The position numbers and the translations under genes are program-made. Below, in pieces: positions 8,457-16,058 of a stretch of DNA of 64,000 nucleotides (within the stretch, counting starts at the first letter, position 1; each line of letters starts with the position of its first letter). This DNA is from Bathymodiolus brooksi (taxonomy: Eukaryota; Mollusca; Bivalvia; Mytilida; Modiolidae). The stretch spans positions 60,152,369 through 60,216,368 of the forward strand of contig OY804588.1 of the NCBI GenBank assembly GCA_963680875.1, given 5' to 3'. The notes beneath the pieces were generated by a model. That model was not told the DNA's origin, searched no databases, and worked only from the letters and a program-made list of their open reading frames with translations.

Positions 8457-9479
8457 ATGAGTAATACTTGTGGTTTATGCAATAGGACCTATGTGTGGCC
8501 TGCCGATTTAAAACGCCACTTAAAAAGCAAACACGGTCAACAAAAGTCTACCCTTAAGCAGCAACAGCCATACACACTTACCCCAGAGCAGCAGCCATAC
8601 ACGTTTACCCCAGAGCAGCAGCAGCAGCAGCCATACACGTTTACCCCAGAGCAGCAGCAGCAGCAGCCATACACGTTTACCCCAGAGCAGCAGCAGCAGC
8701 AGCAGCCATACACGTTTACCCCAGAGCAGAAGCCACCACCAACAGCAGCAGCAGCCGCCCACGAGCAGCAGCCATACTCACGGAGTAATGAAGAAGAACC
8801 CTATTATATTTTGAAAACCAACAATCCTTACACATTTTACGTTCCAGACGGATACGATCCCGATCATTTCATGCCGTGGGTCCATCCATTTACCAGTGTA
8901 ATCTCGGGACCAACCGGAAGTGGAAAATCCGTCTTTGTCAGGAGATTCGTACACAATATCAAACACATGATGACCCCAATACCAGATCGCATCTTGTGGT
9001 GTTATGGAGAATACCAGACTTTATACGGAACCGTAGATGGGGTGGACTTTCACCAAGGATTGCCGGACTTGGACACCCTCGACCCTAGAAAAAAACATTT
9101 AATCATCCTAGACGATCTCATGGACGAAACGGATCAAAGAGTAGCTTCTCTGTTTACGAAGAAGAGTCACCACAGAAACATCAGTGTCATGTACATCGTT
9201 CAGAATTTGTTTCATCGAGGAAAACACCATAGAACCATAAGTCTCAATGCCCATTACATGGTCGTCTTCAAAAACCCGAGAGACGTATCGCAGATCATGG
9301 CCTTGGCGCATCAAATGTATCCCCAAAGGACGAAATACTTTTTGGAAGCCTACACAGCAGCCACTGCTCGACCCCACGGCTATTTAGTCATCGATATGAA
9401 ACAAGAGACACCGGACATCTTGAGACTAAGAAGTCATATCTTTCCCGGTGAGGAACAGAAAGCGTACGCCGATATTTAG
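8457..9479 (+). CDS. Packaging ATPase (FtsK/HerA, A32-like) with N-terminal C2H2 finger
   Basis: The enzyme is expected to drive genome packaging into the capsid. The 340 residues hold: a C2H2 finger (C5, C8, H21, H26); a repeat region (about 35-107) of PYTFTPEQ units separated by glutamine runs; and the P-loop ATPase domain with Walker A GPTGSGKS (151-158) and Walker B HLIILDDLMD (214-223). VQNLFH near 248 sits where this family has a sensor motif. A zinc finger plus Q-rich spacer on a packaging ATPase is unusual and may tether DNA. The Q-rich repeats are coded by CAG-type triplets and differ in number in copy 2, where an 11-nt loss breaks the frame. The gene has its own TATA/initiator promoter. 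Confidence 0.9.
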   Translation: MSNTCGLCNRTYVWPADLKRHLKSKHGQQKSTLKQQQPYTLTPEQQPYTFTPEQQQQQPYTFTPEQQQQQPYTFTPEQQQQQQPYTFTPEQKPPPTAAAAAHEQQPYSRSNEEEPYYILKTNNPYTFYVPDGYDPDHFMPWVHPFTSVISGPTGSGKSVFVRRFVHNIKHMMTPIPDRILWCYGEYQTLYGTVDGVDFHQGLPDLDTLDPRKKHLIILDDLMDETDQRVASLFTKKSHHRNISVMYIVQNLFHRGKHHRTISLNAHYMVVFKNPRDVSQIMALAHQMYPQRTKYFLEAYTAATARPHGYLVIDMKQETPDILRLRSHIFPGEEQKAYADI

Positions 9480-9480
9480 T

Positions 9481-9513
9481 TATATATCCCAGTCTATCCA
9501 AGATTAATTCAGT
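9481..9513 (+). promoter_or_regulatory. TATA plus initiator for the late gene cluster
   Basis: TATATAT (9481-9487) is followed by TCAGT (9509-9513), with the initiator A 30 bp downstream of the first T. This is the same architecture as at 8395-8426 and is kept unchanged in copy 2 (59830-59862). The nearest ATG is 9540. Confidence 0.6.
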
Positions 9514-9539
9514 TTTACGAGAGATGCGGAAGCAGTAAC

Positions 9540-9875
9540 ATGGTCTCTCAGCGCTTAAAGAAACACGCCAACGAGTTAGTGTATTTACAAAAAGCAAGAC
9601 CGTGTATTCGTAAACACCTCATCACCAAAGCCGATCGCAGTCTCGTCGACTGTCTGTGTGAGTGTGCCGATAACATTTTAAGAGGAAACGTCTCGTTAAC
9701 TAAACCGCAGAAGGAAAAACTCGCGAGAAATAAGGCCGGATTGAGAGCACTGACGAAAAAGTCGGTCTCTCTCAAAAAGAAGAAAGCGATCTTACAGAAA
9801 GGTGGATTTTTGGGATCCCTACTAGCACCGATTGCCTCTGTAGTAGCACCGTTGCTCTCTACTTTGCTTCAATGA
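9540..9875 (+). CDS. Small basic protein with hydrophobic C-terminal helix (putative minor virion protein)
   Basis: The protein has 111 residues. The N-terminal two thirds are lysine/arginine-rich and helical in character. Residues 88-111 (GGFLGSLLAPIASVVAPLLS) form a glycine-initiated hydrophobic segment. Small Polinton/adintovirus proteins of this design have been compared with membrane-active or core proteins of adenovirus; that role is inference. The stop overlaps the next start as ATGA (9872-9875). It is intact in both copies, which argues that it is real. Confidence 0.6.
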   Translation: MVSQRLKKHANELVYLQKARPCIRKHLITKADRSLVDCLCECADNILRGNVSLTKPQKEKLARNKAGLRALTKKSVSLKKKKAILQKGGFLGSLLAPIASVVAPLLSTLLQ

Positions 9876-10540
9876 AGGAACTAACCTTAATGAATAGATA
9901 CCATCAGACTCAAGGGCGGCCAAAACCTCCAGTGGAACAACGTGTGAAAGTCATGGACACCTTGGATAAAAAGATGGAATCCATACTAGAAAGAGAAGAC
10001 CTGTCGACAGACGAGCGTCTCAAGCTATACGACCAATCGCTCACTCGATATTTGAACGTCCACGACGATTACAGGCCCAGACCCGTGGTATCTAAAGTGT
10101 CGACATCACCACCCGCAGTGATCGAAACGGAGACAAAGGACGTGATAGAAGAGGAAATATTGGAAAGCGTTCCGAAAACTATGAAAACCAAGGCCGAGCT
10201 ATTGGTACGGAAAATGAAAGCAGACCCTAGCATTGCCTGGAGCGAGAAAGGGGAACTGAAATACAAGGGAGAAACCGTCAGAGGGAGTAACGTGGTAGAT
10301 TTAGTGAACGACGTGCTGCGCAAAAGGAAATACTTCAATCCACAAGGATGGGAAACATTCGGAGAAGCCTTACGAGAAGCAAATGTTCCACAAGATTTGA
10401 TTGGTCACGAGGACCGCTGGAAATACATCACTCAGACGAAAAGAACACCGAGATCTCGCAAGCGACAACAGAGTCCCTCCCCTATTAGACCGTACTCCCC
10501 AAAAACACCAAGAAACAGAAGGAAAGAAGTCAAGAACTAG
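9872..10540 (+). CDS. Conserved Polinton protein of unknown function
   Basis: The protein has 222 residues: a charged, probably coiled N-terminal half, then KAELLVRKMKADPSIAWSEK, KGETVRGSNVVDLVNDVLR and a Gly/Trp-containing block (GWETFGEALREANVPQDLI), then a basic, Ser/Pro-rich tail. The RGSNVVDLVNDVLR type of motif is one I associate with an uncharacterised protein of animal Polintons; no activity is known to me. The start overlaps the preceding stop by 4 nt. In copy 2 a 13-nt deletion truncates it after the RKRK sequence. Confidence 0.65.
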   Translation: MKELTLMNRYHQTQGRPKPPVEQRVKVMDTLDKKMESILEREDLSTDERLKLYDQSLTRYLNVHDDYRPRPVVSKVSTSPPAVIETETKDVIEEEILESVPKTMKTKAELLVRKMKADPSIAWSEKGELKYKGETVRGSNVVDLVNDVLRKRKYFNPQGWETFGEALREANVPQDLIGHEDRWKYITQTKRTPRSRKRQQSPSPIRPYSPKTPRNRRKEVKN

Positions 10541-10589
10541 GTCGACTTTTAAAACGGAGGTTGAGACCACGAAGGGGGCAGTTGTAAAC

Positions 10590-11639
10590 ATGGAGTCGAC
10601 CTATTATAATGTAGTTGCTCCCGCTAGTTATGGAGGATTGAGTAAATTTAAGCCGAAAGGTTATACGAAGAAAGAAGTCAGAGAATGGTTACAGTCTCAG
10701 GACACGTACACGTTGCATAAACCAACTAGACGAAGATTTCCCAGACGTCAAGTGGTCGTGTATGGAATTGACCACCAGTGGCAGGCGGATTTAGTGGATC
10801 TGGCAAAATTGTCTTCTTACAACAAAGGATTCAAGTACTTGTTGACATGTATAGACGTGTTATCGCGATATGCATGGGTTGTTCCATTGAAAGACAAGAC
10901 GGGGAAGACTTTGAAAGACGCCTTTCAGGTCATTTTCAAATCGGGGCGGCGCCCGATACGTCTACAGACAGACAAAGGAACTGAATTTACCAACCGAGTA
11001 TTTCAAAAGTTTCTCAAGGAACACGACGTGCACTTCTTTACCACTTACAACGAGGAGACCAAAGCCAGTATCGTTGAGCGTTTTAACAGAACATTGAAAA
11101 CCAAGATGTGGAAGTATTTCACACACAGAGAAACCCTAACCTACGTAGACGTTCTATCCGAGATGGTCGCATCTTATAACCACACCGTTCACAGAACCAT
11201 AGGCATACCACCGGCAGAAGTCACGTGGGCTAACCAAACAACGGTGTCCAAGAGGCTATATGGAAGAAAGGGACCCAAAAAATCGTGCAAATTTTCTCCC
11301 GGAGATAGAGTGCGACTCAGCAAAGCCAAGCGTACGTTCAAGAAAGGATATTTACCCAACTGGACTGAAGAATTGTTTACTGTAGTGAAATGTATCGAAA
11401 CCAGACCCCCGGTATACTTAGTCAAAGACGACCACGGTGAAATTCTAGAAGGAACATTTTATGCCGAAGAGATACAGAAAGTCATTAAACAGGACGACGT
11501 ATACAAGATCCAAAGCGTTCTGAAAAAACGACGGAAAGGAAGACGAGTACAGTATTTAGTAAAGTGGCTCGGATATCCAGAGTCCTTCAACAGTTGGATC
11601 TTTAAACAGGACCTACAAAAGCGAGGCGTCGCGGTTTGA
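10590..11639 (+). CDS. int: Retroviral-type (rve) integrase with chromodomain
   Basis: The integrase inserts the element into host DNA, making the 6-bp duplication. The 349-residue protein starts at ATG 10590; the open frame runs further upstream but only over the previous gene's tail in another frame. The DDE triad is D67 (in WQADLVD), D128 (in QTDKGTEF) and E163 (in ASIVERFN), with usual spacing. Residues 304-342 (YKIQSVLKKRRKG...YLVKWLGYPES...W) form a chromodomain with aromatic cage residues. Chromodomains on integrases can guide insertion to modified histones (established for some LTR elements; inference here). The core looks intact. In copy 2 a 17-nt and a 2-nt deletion break it. Confidence 0.95.
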   Translation: MESTYYNVVAPASYGGLSKFKPKGYTKKEVREWLQSQDTYTLHKPTRRRFPRRQVVVYGIDHQWQADLVDLAKLSSYNKGFKYLLTCIDVLSRYAWVVPLKDKTGKTLKDAFQVIFKSGRRPIRLQTDKGTEFTNRVFQKFLKEHDVHFFTTYNEETKASIVERFNRTLKTKMWKYFTHRETLTYVDVLSEMVASYNHTVHRTIGIPPAEVTWANQTTVSKRLYGRKGPKKSCKFSPGDRVRLSKAKRTFKKGYLPNWTEELFTVVKCIETRPPVYLVKDDHGEILEGTFYAEEIQKVIKQDDVYKIQSVLKKRRKGRRVQYLVKWLGYPESFNSWIFKQDLQKRGVAV

Positions 11640-11655
11640 AACCTCAGTCTTGCAA

Positions 11656-11904
11656 ATGGCACCGAGTGACACAGACAGCACATCGTCTTGGATCGCCTTT
11701 GGAAAAAAGATACCTCGATCGGAGATCGTATTTCTGTGTCAGGTACTCATCCTGTACACGGTTATCGTAGTCAGCATTTACAACTTGACGGTCGAATCGG
11801 AGAACAGTACTTTGTGGACGGCACTGTTGAGCAGTTGTTTGGGATACTTGTTACCTAATCCCACCATCAAGTCCAAACATGTTTTATCTGACCTTACCCA
11901 GTAA
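11656..11904 (+). CDS. Small membrane protein
   Basis: The 82-residue protein has a strongly hydrophobic helix at about 23-42 (IVFLCQVLILYTVIVVSIYN) and a second hydrophobic stretch at about 52-66 (STLWTALLSSCLGYLLPNP). Small proteins ending in a similar LLPNP motif occur at this position in animal Polintons in my recollection; function is unknown, perhaps virion membrane or capsid-associated. The ATG at 11656 is preferred over an upstream non-ATG start. Its 3' end overlaps the penton gene by 26 nt. Copy 2 has indels that destroy it. Confidence 0.6.
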   Translation: MAPSDTDSTSSWIAFGKKIPRSEIVFLCQVLILYTVIVVSIYNLTVESENSTLWTALLSSCLGYLLPNPTIKSKHVLSDLTQ

Positions 11905-12622
11905 CAGTTCCATGGACTATTTTCCGAACAACACCCTGGCCAGTTTCACTACACGATTACCGGAGATGTTAGATTTGGATGGATCCTGGGAGATAGGACT
12001 GGCAGAGATACAATATCCGCACAGTTGGTACAACGTACGCATAAACGAAGTATGGGTACTGTTCACGGATAGACATCACGAGAAACACATATTGGTACTG
12101 CCCGAAGGTTATTATGCATCCCCGAAGAGAATCGTCAAAGCATTAGAAGCCATGAAACACCAGAAGGGGATGAAGAAGGGATTTAGCTTGGGTATGAGCG
12201 AAGTGGACCACAAAGCGACATTATGGGTTAGAGACTTATCGCAAGTGATCATCAGTCCATTGTTAAAGTCGTTCCTGGGGTTCGACAAGCTGAATTTTCC
12301 ACCCGGAGATTATAAAGCACCGTACGTGGCAGACGTAACCAGGGGAGTAAATTCTCTGTACGTGTATTGCCCCCTGGTCGAACCGAGGATAGTAGGAGAT
12401 GCTCAAGTACCACTGTTGAGAATCGTACCGGTGGCAGGAAGAGACGGAGAAATGATGACTCGCGCCTTCGACCACATACAGTACTGCCCTCTGGTACTAA
12501 GACGCTTTCAGACCGTTGAAATAGATATAAGGGACGATACGGGAGTCAAAATACCATTCGAACGAGGACGCGTGGTGGTGACACTTCACTGCAGAAAGAG
12601 AAAGGAGTCGTATCTAGAATGA
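11879..12622 (+). CDS. Minor capsid protein (penton, single jelly-roll)
   Basis: The 247-residue protein opens with MFYLTLPSN and contains the blocks FTTRLPEMLDLDGSWEIGLA and GYYASPKRIVKAL, typical of Polinton/adintovirus penton proteins that fill the capsid vertices. It ends in a YCPLVLRRFQTVEIDIRDDT block characteristic of the jelly-roll C-terminal strands. ATG 11879 lies within the end of the membrane-protein gene, and the stop overlaps the next gene as ATGA (12619-12622). It is one of the few genes open in both copies. Confidence 0.85.
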   Translation: MFYLTLPSNSSMDYFPNNTLASFTTRLPEMLDLDGSWEIGLAEIQYPHSWYNVRINEVWVLFTDRHHEKHILVLPEGYYASPKRIVKALEAMKHQKGMKKGFSLGMSEVDHKATLWVRDLSQVIISPLLKSFLGFDKLNFPPGDYKAPYVADVTRGVNSLYVYCPLVEPRIVGDAQVPLLRIVPVAGRDGEMMTRAFDHIQYCPLVLRRFQTVEIDIRDDTGVKIPFERGRVVVTLHCRKRKESYLE

Positions 12623-13032
12623 AGCAAAGACACAATCCAGACGCTAGAGCGTATCACGAGTACTACTTGAATCAGGCAGGAAGGGGATATCCCGTGTACG
12701 TTGGAACACGTTATCAGAGAGGACATGGACTAGGAAGTATTTTTGGAAGTCTGTTCAAATCGGCCGTTCCTTTATTAAAGAGAGGAGCCAAAACTTTGGG
12801 TCGCGAAGCTTTGAAAACAGGTCTGAACCTAGCATCGGACGTCATGGAAGGACAGAACGTCACACAAGCAGCCAAATCCAGATTGAAATCAACTGGACAA
12901 AACTTACTCCAGAAAGCTATGGACACCGTGGGACCTCCCGGTGAACGATCTATAAAACGAGCTGCAAAACGGAAAAAGCCCAGACGTCGTCAGACGAAGC
13001 TACGGAACACATCGAAAGACATCTTCGGTTAA
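12619..13032 (+). CDS. PX-like basic core/minor capsid protein
   Basis: The 137-residue basic protein has an N-terminal tyrosine-rich part, then [19 protein letters not shown] (about residues 36-54) leading into an amphipathic region with [18 protein letters not shown]. The tail is very basic ([12 protein letters not shown]). This layout matches proteins called PX in adintoviruses, likened to adenovirus core proteins that coat DNA or disrupt membranes. It starts 4 nt before the penton stop and ends 2 nt before the MCP ATG. It is intact in copy 2 (62916-63329). Confidence 0.7.
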   Translation: MKQRHNPDARAYHEYYLNQAGRGYPVYVGTRYQRGHGLGSIFGSLFKSAVPLLKRGAKTLGREALKTGLNLASDVMEGQNVTQAAKSRLKSTGQNLLQKAMDTVGPPGERSIKRAAKRKKPRRRQTKLRNTSKDIFG

Positions 13033-13034
13033 AA

Positions 13035-14336
13035 ATGGCTCTAGTACACCAAAACTCTTGCGAATGTACGAAATCGGAATTGGATTTGTTTGGAGTACCA
13101 CCGACTCAGACCAGTGTGGAACATGGCTATTGGGAGCAAAAAGGGCTGACATCGACCCTAACGGACCAAGGTCCTTATGAATTTGCAGTCAGTGGAGCTG
13201 GAGACGATTACATCGACCTGTTCAACACTTACTTGTTTGTGGAAGCACAGATCGTGAATACCGATGGTTCTAACTTAGAACCCGATACGGACGTTGGACC
13301 CGTCGATTTGTGGATGCATTCACTGTTCAGTGACGTCAGCGTTAGCCTAAACGAAAAATTAGTTTCGCCACCGACCAGCATGTATCCCTACAGGGCGTAC
13401 ATAGAAACTCTTCTCAGTTACGGACCAGCGGCTAAAGAATCTCAGTTGACGGGCGTGATGTGGTACAAGGACACTCCGGGACAGCAGGACAAGAGAACGA
13501 CGGATAACAAGGGATTCACGTCAAGGAAAAAATTGACGGCCCTAAGCAAGTCGGTACAAATGATGGGAAAACTACATTTGGATCTGTTTTGTCAAGACAA
13601 ATACTTACTCAATCACGTGGATCTGAAGATTAAACTGAGAAGAAGTCGGGACGCTTTTGCTCTCGTGGCAGACGCGGCCAATTATAAAATCAAGATCAAG
13701 GAAATGGCTCTGTATGTGAGAAAGGTACAACTGAGTCCCGCCGTTAGAATGGGTCACGTGAAAGCATTGGAAAAGACCAGCTGTAAATACCCCGTCAGAC
13801 GAGTAGAAGTAAAAGTGGACACGGTACCCACCGGCAACATGAATTACGTTCAGGACAATATGTTTTTGGGACAGCTGCCAAAGAGAATCGTCATTACCTG
13901 TGTAGACAGCGATGCACTGAACGGCGCTATTGGGAAAAATCCGTTCGATTTCAAACACTACAAGATCAATTTTGTGGCACTCAACGTTGACGGACGACAG
14001 ATTCCAACCAAACCGTTACAGCCCGACTTCGAAAACAATGGCTACATCCGAAGTTATATGGGACTCTACACCAGTACCGGAAAAATGGATCAAGACGAAG
14101 GAAATACCATTTCGAGAGAAGATTATGCCAAAGGAAACACCTTGTTTGGATTTGATCTCACACCCGACATGTCTGAAGTTGGAGCCTTTCAGCTGATAAA
14201 ACAAGGCAACTTGAGAGTGGAGATTCATTTCGCAGAAGCCCTTACAACTACCATCAACGTGATCATGTATGCAGAATTTGACAACGTCATTGAAATTGAT
14301 AGAAACAGACAAGTCTTGTTTGACTACAGTGCTTAG
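13035..14336 (+). CDS. Major capsid protein (hexon-like, double jelly-roll)
   Basis: This is the main shell protein. The 433-residue length and the motif [16 protein letters not shown], followed by a [16 protein letters not shown] segment, are typical of Polinton/adintovirus major capsid proteins. Further conserved blocks are [14 protein letters not shown] and the C-terminal [18 protein letters not shown]. The reading frame is fully open. The gene begins 2 nt after the PX stop and its TAG directly abuts the protease ATG. In copy 2 a TGA in the motif SVS-L region terminates it early. Confidence 0.93.
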   Translation: MALVHQNSCECTKSELDLFGVPPTQTSVEHGYWEQKGLTSTLTDQGPYEFAVSGAGDDYIDLFNTYLFVEAQIVNTDGSNLEPDTDVGPVDLWMHSLFSDVSVSLNEKLVSPPTSMYPYRAYIETLLSYGPAAKESQLTGVMWYKDTPGQQDKRTTDNKGFTSRKKLTALSKSVQMMGKLHLDLFCQDKYLLNHVDLKIKLRRSRDAFALVADAANYKIKIKEMALYVRKVQLSPAVRMGHVKALEKTSCKYPVRRVEVKVDTVPTGNMNYVQDNMFLGQLPKRIVITCVDSDALNGAIGKNPFDFKHYKINFVALNVDGRQIPTKPLQPDFENNGYIRSYMGLYTSTGKMDQDEGNTISREDYAKGNTLFGFDLTPDMSEVGAFQLIKQGNLRVEIHFAEALTTTINVIMYAEFDNVIEIDRNRQVLFDYSA

Positions 14337-14789
14337 ATGAACACCTTAGAGATCGACCACGTACTGAAAACACACCCAAGTACCAGAAACGTGTTCAAAG
14401 GAGTATATGCCAGAAATAGACTACCCAGAAGATTAAACGTACCTTCGGCCTTGATAGGGAACACGGACCCGGACGATCGACCGGGAACACACTGGGTAGC
14501 CCTATACATCGATGCCAATTCTAGAGGAGAATATTACGACCCCACAGGAAGACCACCCTTTTTAAGGGCCTACGTAAACTTTATGAACAAACATTGTACG
14601 AGTTGGACTTACAACGCCATTAGAGTTCAAGAAGAAGGCTCCACTGTATGCGGACACCACTGTATATTTTATCTGATACACAGATGTGCCGGAAAATCCA
14701 TGGGTGCTGTTACGAGAACATTGAGACATCCGAGAGAAGCCACAGACATAGTCAAGACTTTTGTGCATCGTCTTTTCAATAAAGCTTAG
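14337..14789 (+). CDS. Adenain-like cysteine protease (capsid maturation)
   Basis: This protease cleaves virion proteins during maturation. The 150-residue protein shows the adenain/Ulp1 catalytic order: His52 (GTHWVALYID), Asp68 (YYDPTGRPP), Gln98 (RVQEE) and Cys105 (STVCGHHC). The ATG follows the MCP stop without a gap. An AATAAA (14778-14783) overlaps the last codons, so the poly(A) signal is embedded in the coding end. The copy 2 counterpart lies beyond the window. Confidence 0.92.
   Translation: MNTLEIDHVLKTHPSTRNVFKGVYARNRLPRRLNVPSALIGNTDPDDRPGTHWVALYIDANSRGEYYDPTGRPPFLRAYVNFMNKHCTSWTYNAIRVQEEGSTVCGHHCIFYLIHRCAGKSMGAVTRTLRHPREATDIVKTFVHRLFNKA
14778..14783 (+). terminator. AATAAA within the end of the protease gene
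   Basis: AATAAA lies 6 nt before the protease stop. It is the only such signal I noticed downstream of the 9481-9513 promoter in the late cluster, which would fit a common 3' end for several genes. Confidence 0.4.
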
Positions 14790-14898
14790 AAAATGTACTT
14801 GGCGTTTTGTTATAATGTAAAGCCCCGTATGATGAATAACATTTTATTTACGAAAAAACCAAACAAACAAAAGAACATAGAAAATGCAGTCATATATT

Positions 14899-15222
14899 GC
14901 ATACACATACCACTGAGTCAATTAATCACGCTGACTGCACAATTCAAGAGGGAAAAATGGTTTAACATAGGGGGTAATAGGTCTATAGTGACCCGATACA
15001 GGTTGGATTCACAATTCCATTGTTCTTACCTAGACTCTAGAGGAGTTCCGGGAAAACCGCGGGGGGGAAAAACGCGGGAAATTATCTCCCTTTCATTTCC
15101 GGTTCACGACTTCCGGTGACGTCATTTCCGGTGATGCAACTTCCGGTGATGCAACTTCCGGTGACGTCACGATCCCCATCGATCCCCCACAAATACGAGG
15201 TGGATGGTGCTTCTATACTACT
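14899..15222 (-). repeat. Polinton copy 1 right terminal inverted repeat
   Basis: This is the inverse of 4614-4938. It ends CTATACTACT at 15222, followed by CATGTG. It carries two exact TGACGTCA sites (15117 and 15162) with flanking TTCCGG, plus a C/G-rich run near 15058-15076 that is absent from the left end. Confidence 0.92.
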
Positions 15223-15268
15223 CATGTGTGGGGACAAAAGAAATGCTTGTTGCACGAGTGTTTGCAGC
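15223..15268 (+). pseudogene. SAP/YqaJ gene, first exon, fragment 2
   Basis: Forty-six bases stranded between two mobile elements. They begin with the right CATGTG duplication and end with the TTTGCAGC duplication of the P-like element. In the SAP frame they read VGTKEMLVARVFAA, the second half of a SAP domain, and join without frame loss to 4601-4613 on one side and 40626 on the other. Confidence 0.75.
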
Positions 15269-16058
15269 CACAGGGGCTAGGTGCGTCCGGGGGAAAAAAT
15301 AATAATAAATACTATACCAGAGGCTCTCAAGAGCCTGTATCGTTCACCTGGTAATAAAAAAAACCAATTGGTCCTATGTAAAAACTATGTCCTGTGTCAT
15401 CTTGGAATTACGATCAACATAAAAAACACAAAGTTTGTAAAGGACCTTCCAATGATTGATGCACAGTTTAGGTTCAATCAGTGCAATAGCTTCAGAGAAG
15501 AATATATTTCTGTATTTTCCCCATATGGTTCTGTGTTAATACTATGACCTGTGGTGGCAGCCATCTTGGATTTCCGATCGGCATAAAAAACAGGACCTTC
15601 CAATGATCATTCCTGGGCAGTTTGGTTTCAACTGTCCAAGTGGTTTCAGAGAAGAAGCATTTTGAAACATTTTTCCCATAGGGTCCAATGTTAAACTAAG
15701 TCCTGCCGTAGCCGCCATTTTGAATTTCATATCAGAATAAAAAATGTATATTTTGTAGAGGACCATTCAATGAACATTCATGTACAGTTTGGCTTTAATC
15801 ATATTTGTAGTTTCTGAGAAGAAGGCATTTGAACATTTTCCCAAAGGGTCCAATGTTAATCTATGTCCTGCGGTGGTGGCCATCTTGGATTTCCGATCGG
15901 CATAAAAAACACACACCTTGTAGAGGACCTTCCAATGATCATTCCTGGGCAGTTTGGTTTCAATTATCCAAGTGGTTTCAGAGAAGAAGCATTTTGAAAC
16001 ATTTTCCCCATAGGGTCCAATGTTAAACTAAGTCCTGCCGTAGCCGCCATTTTGAATT

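Larger units (their letters stand above)
4614..15222 (+). mobile_element. Polinton/Maverick (adintovirus-like) element, copy 1, 10.6 kb
   Basis: The element is bounded by terminal inverted repeats of about 325 bp and a perfect 6-bp target duplication. It encodes on the plus strand a PolB fragment, a BCL-2-like ORF, a PC4-like protein, packaging ATPase, integrase, penton, major capsid protein, adenain-like protease and small virion proteins. This is the full Polinton/adintovirus structural set. Full-length relatives would be about 14 kb: comparison with the second copy (from 51316) shows that everything between the left terminal repeat and the middle of PolB is missing. It is inserted inside the first exon of the SAP/YqaJ gene. 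Confidence 0.95.

Noticed and set aside
8520..8762. Minus-strand frame rich in Leu/Trp
   Set aside because: Antisense of the CAG/CCA-type repeats of the ATPase gene; a shadow frame.
10401..10589. N-terminal extension of the integrase
   Set aside because: It overlaps the C-terminal codons of the preceding gene in another frame; ATG 10590 (MESTYYNVV) is conserved in copy 2.
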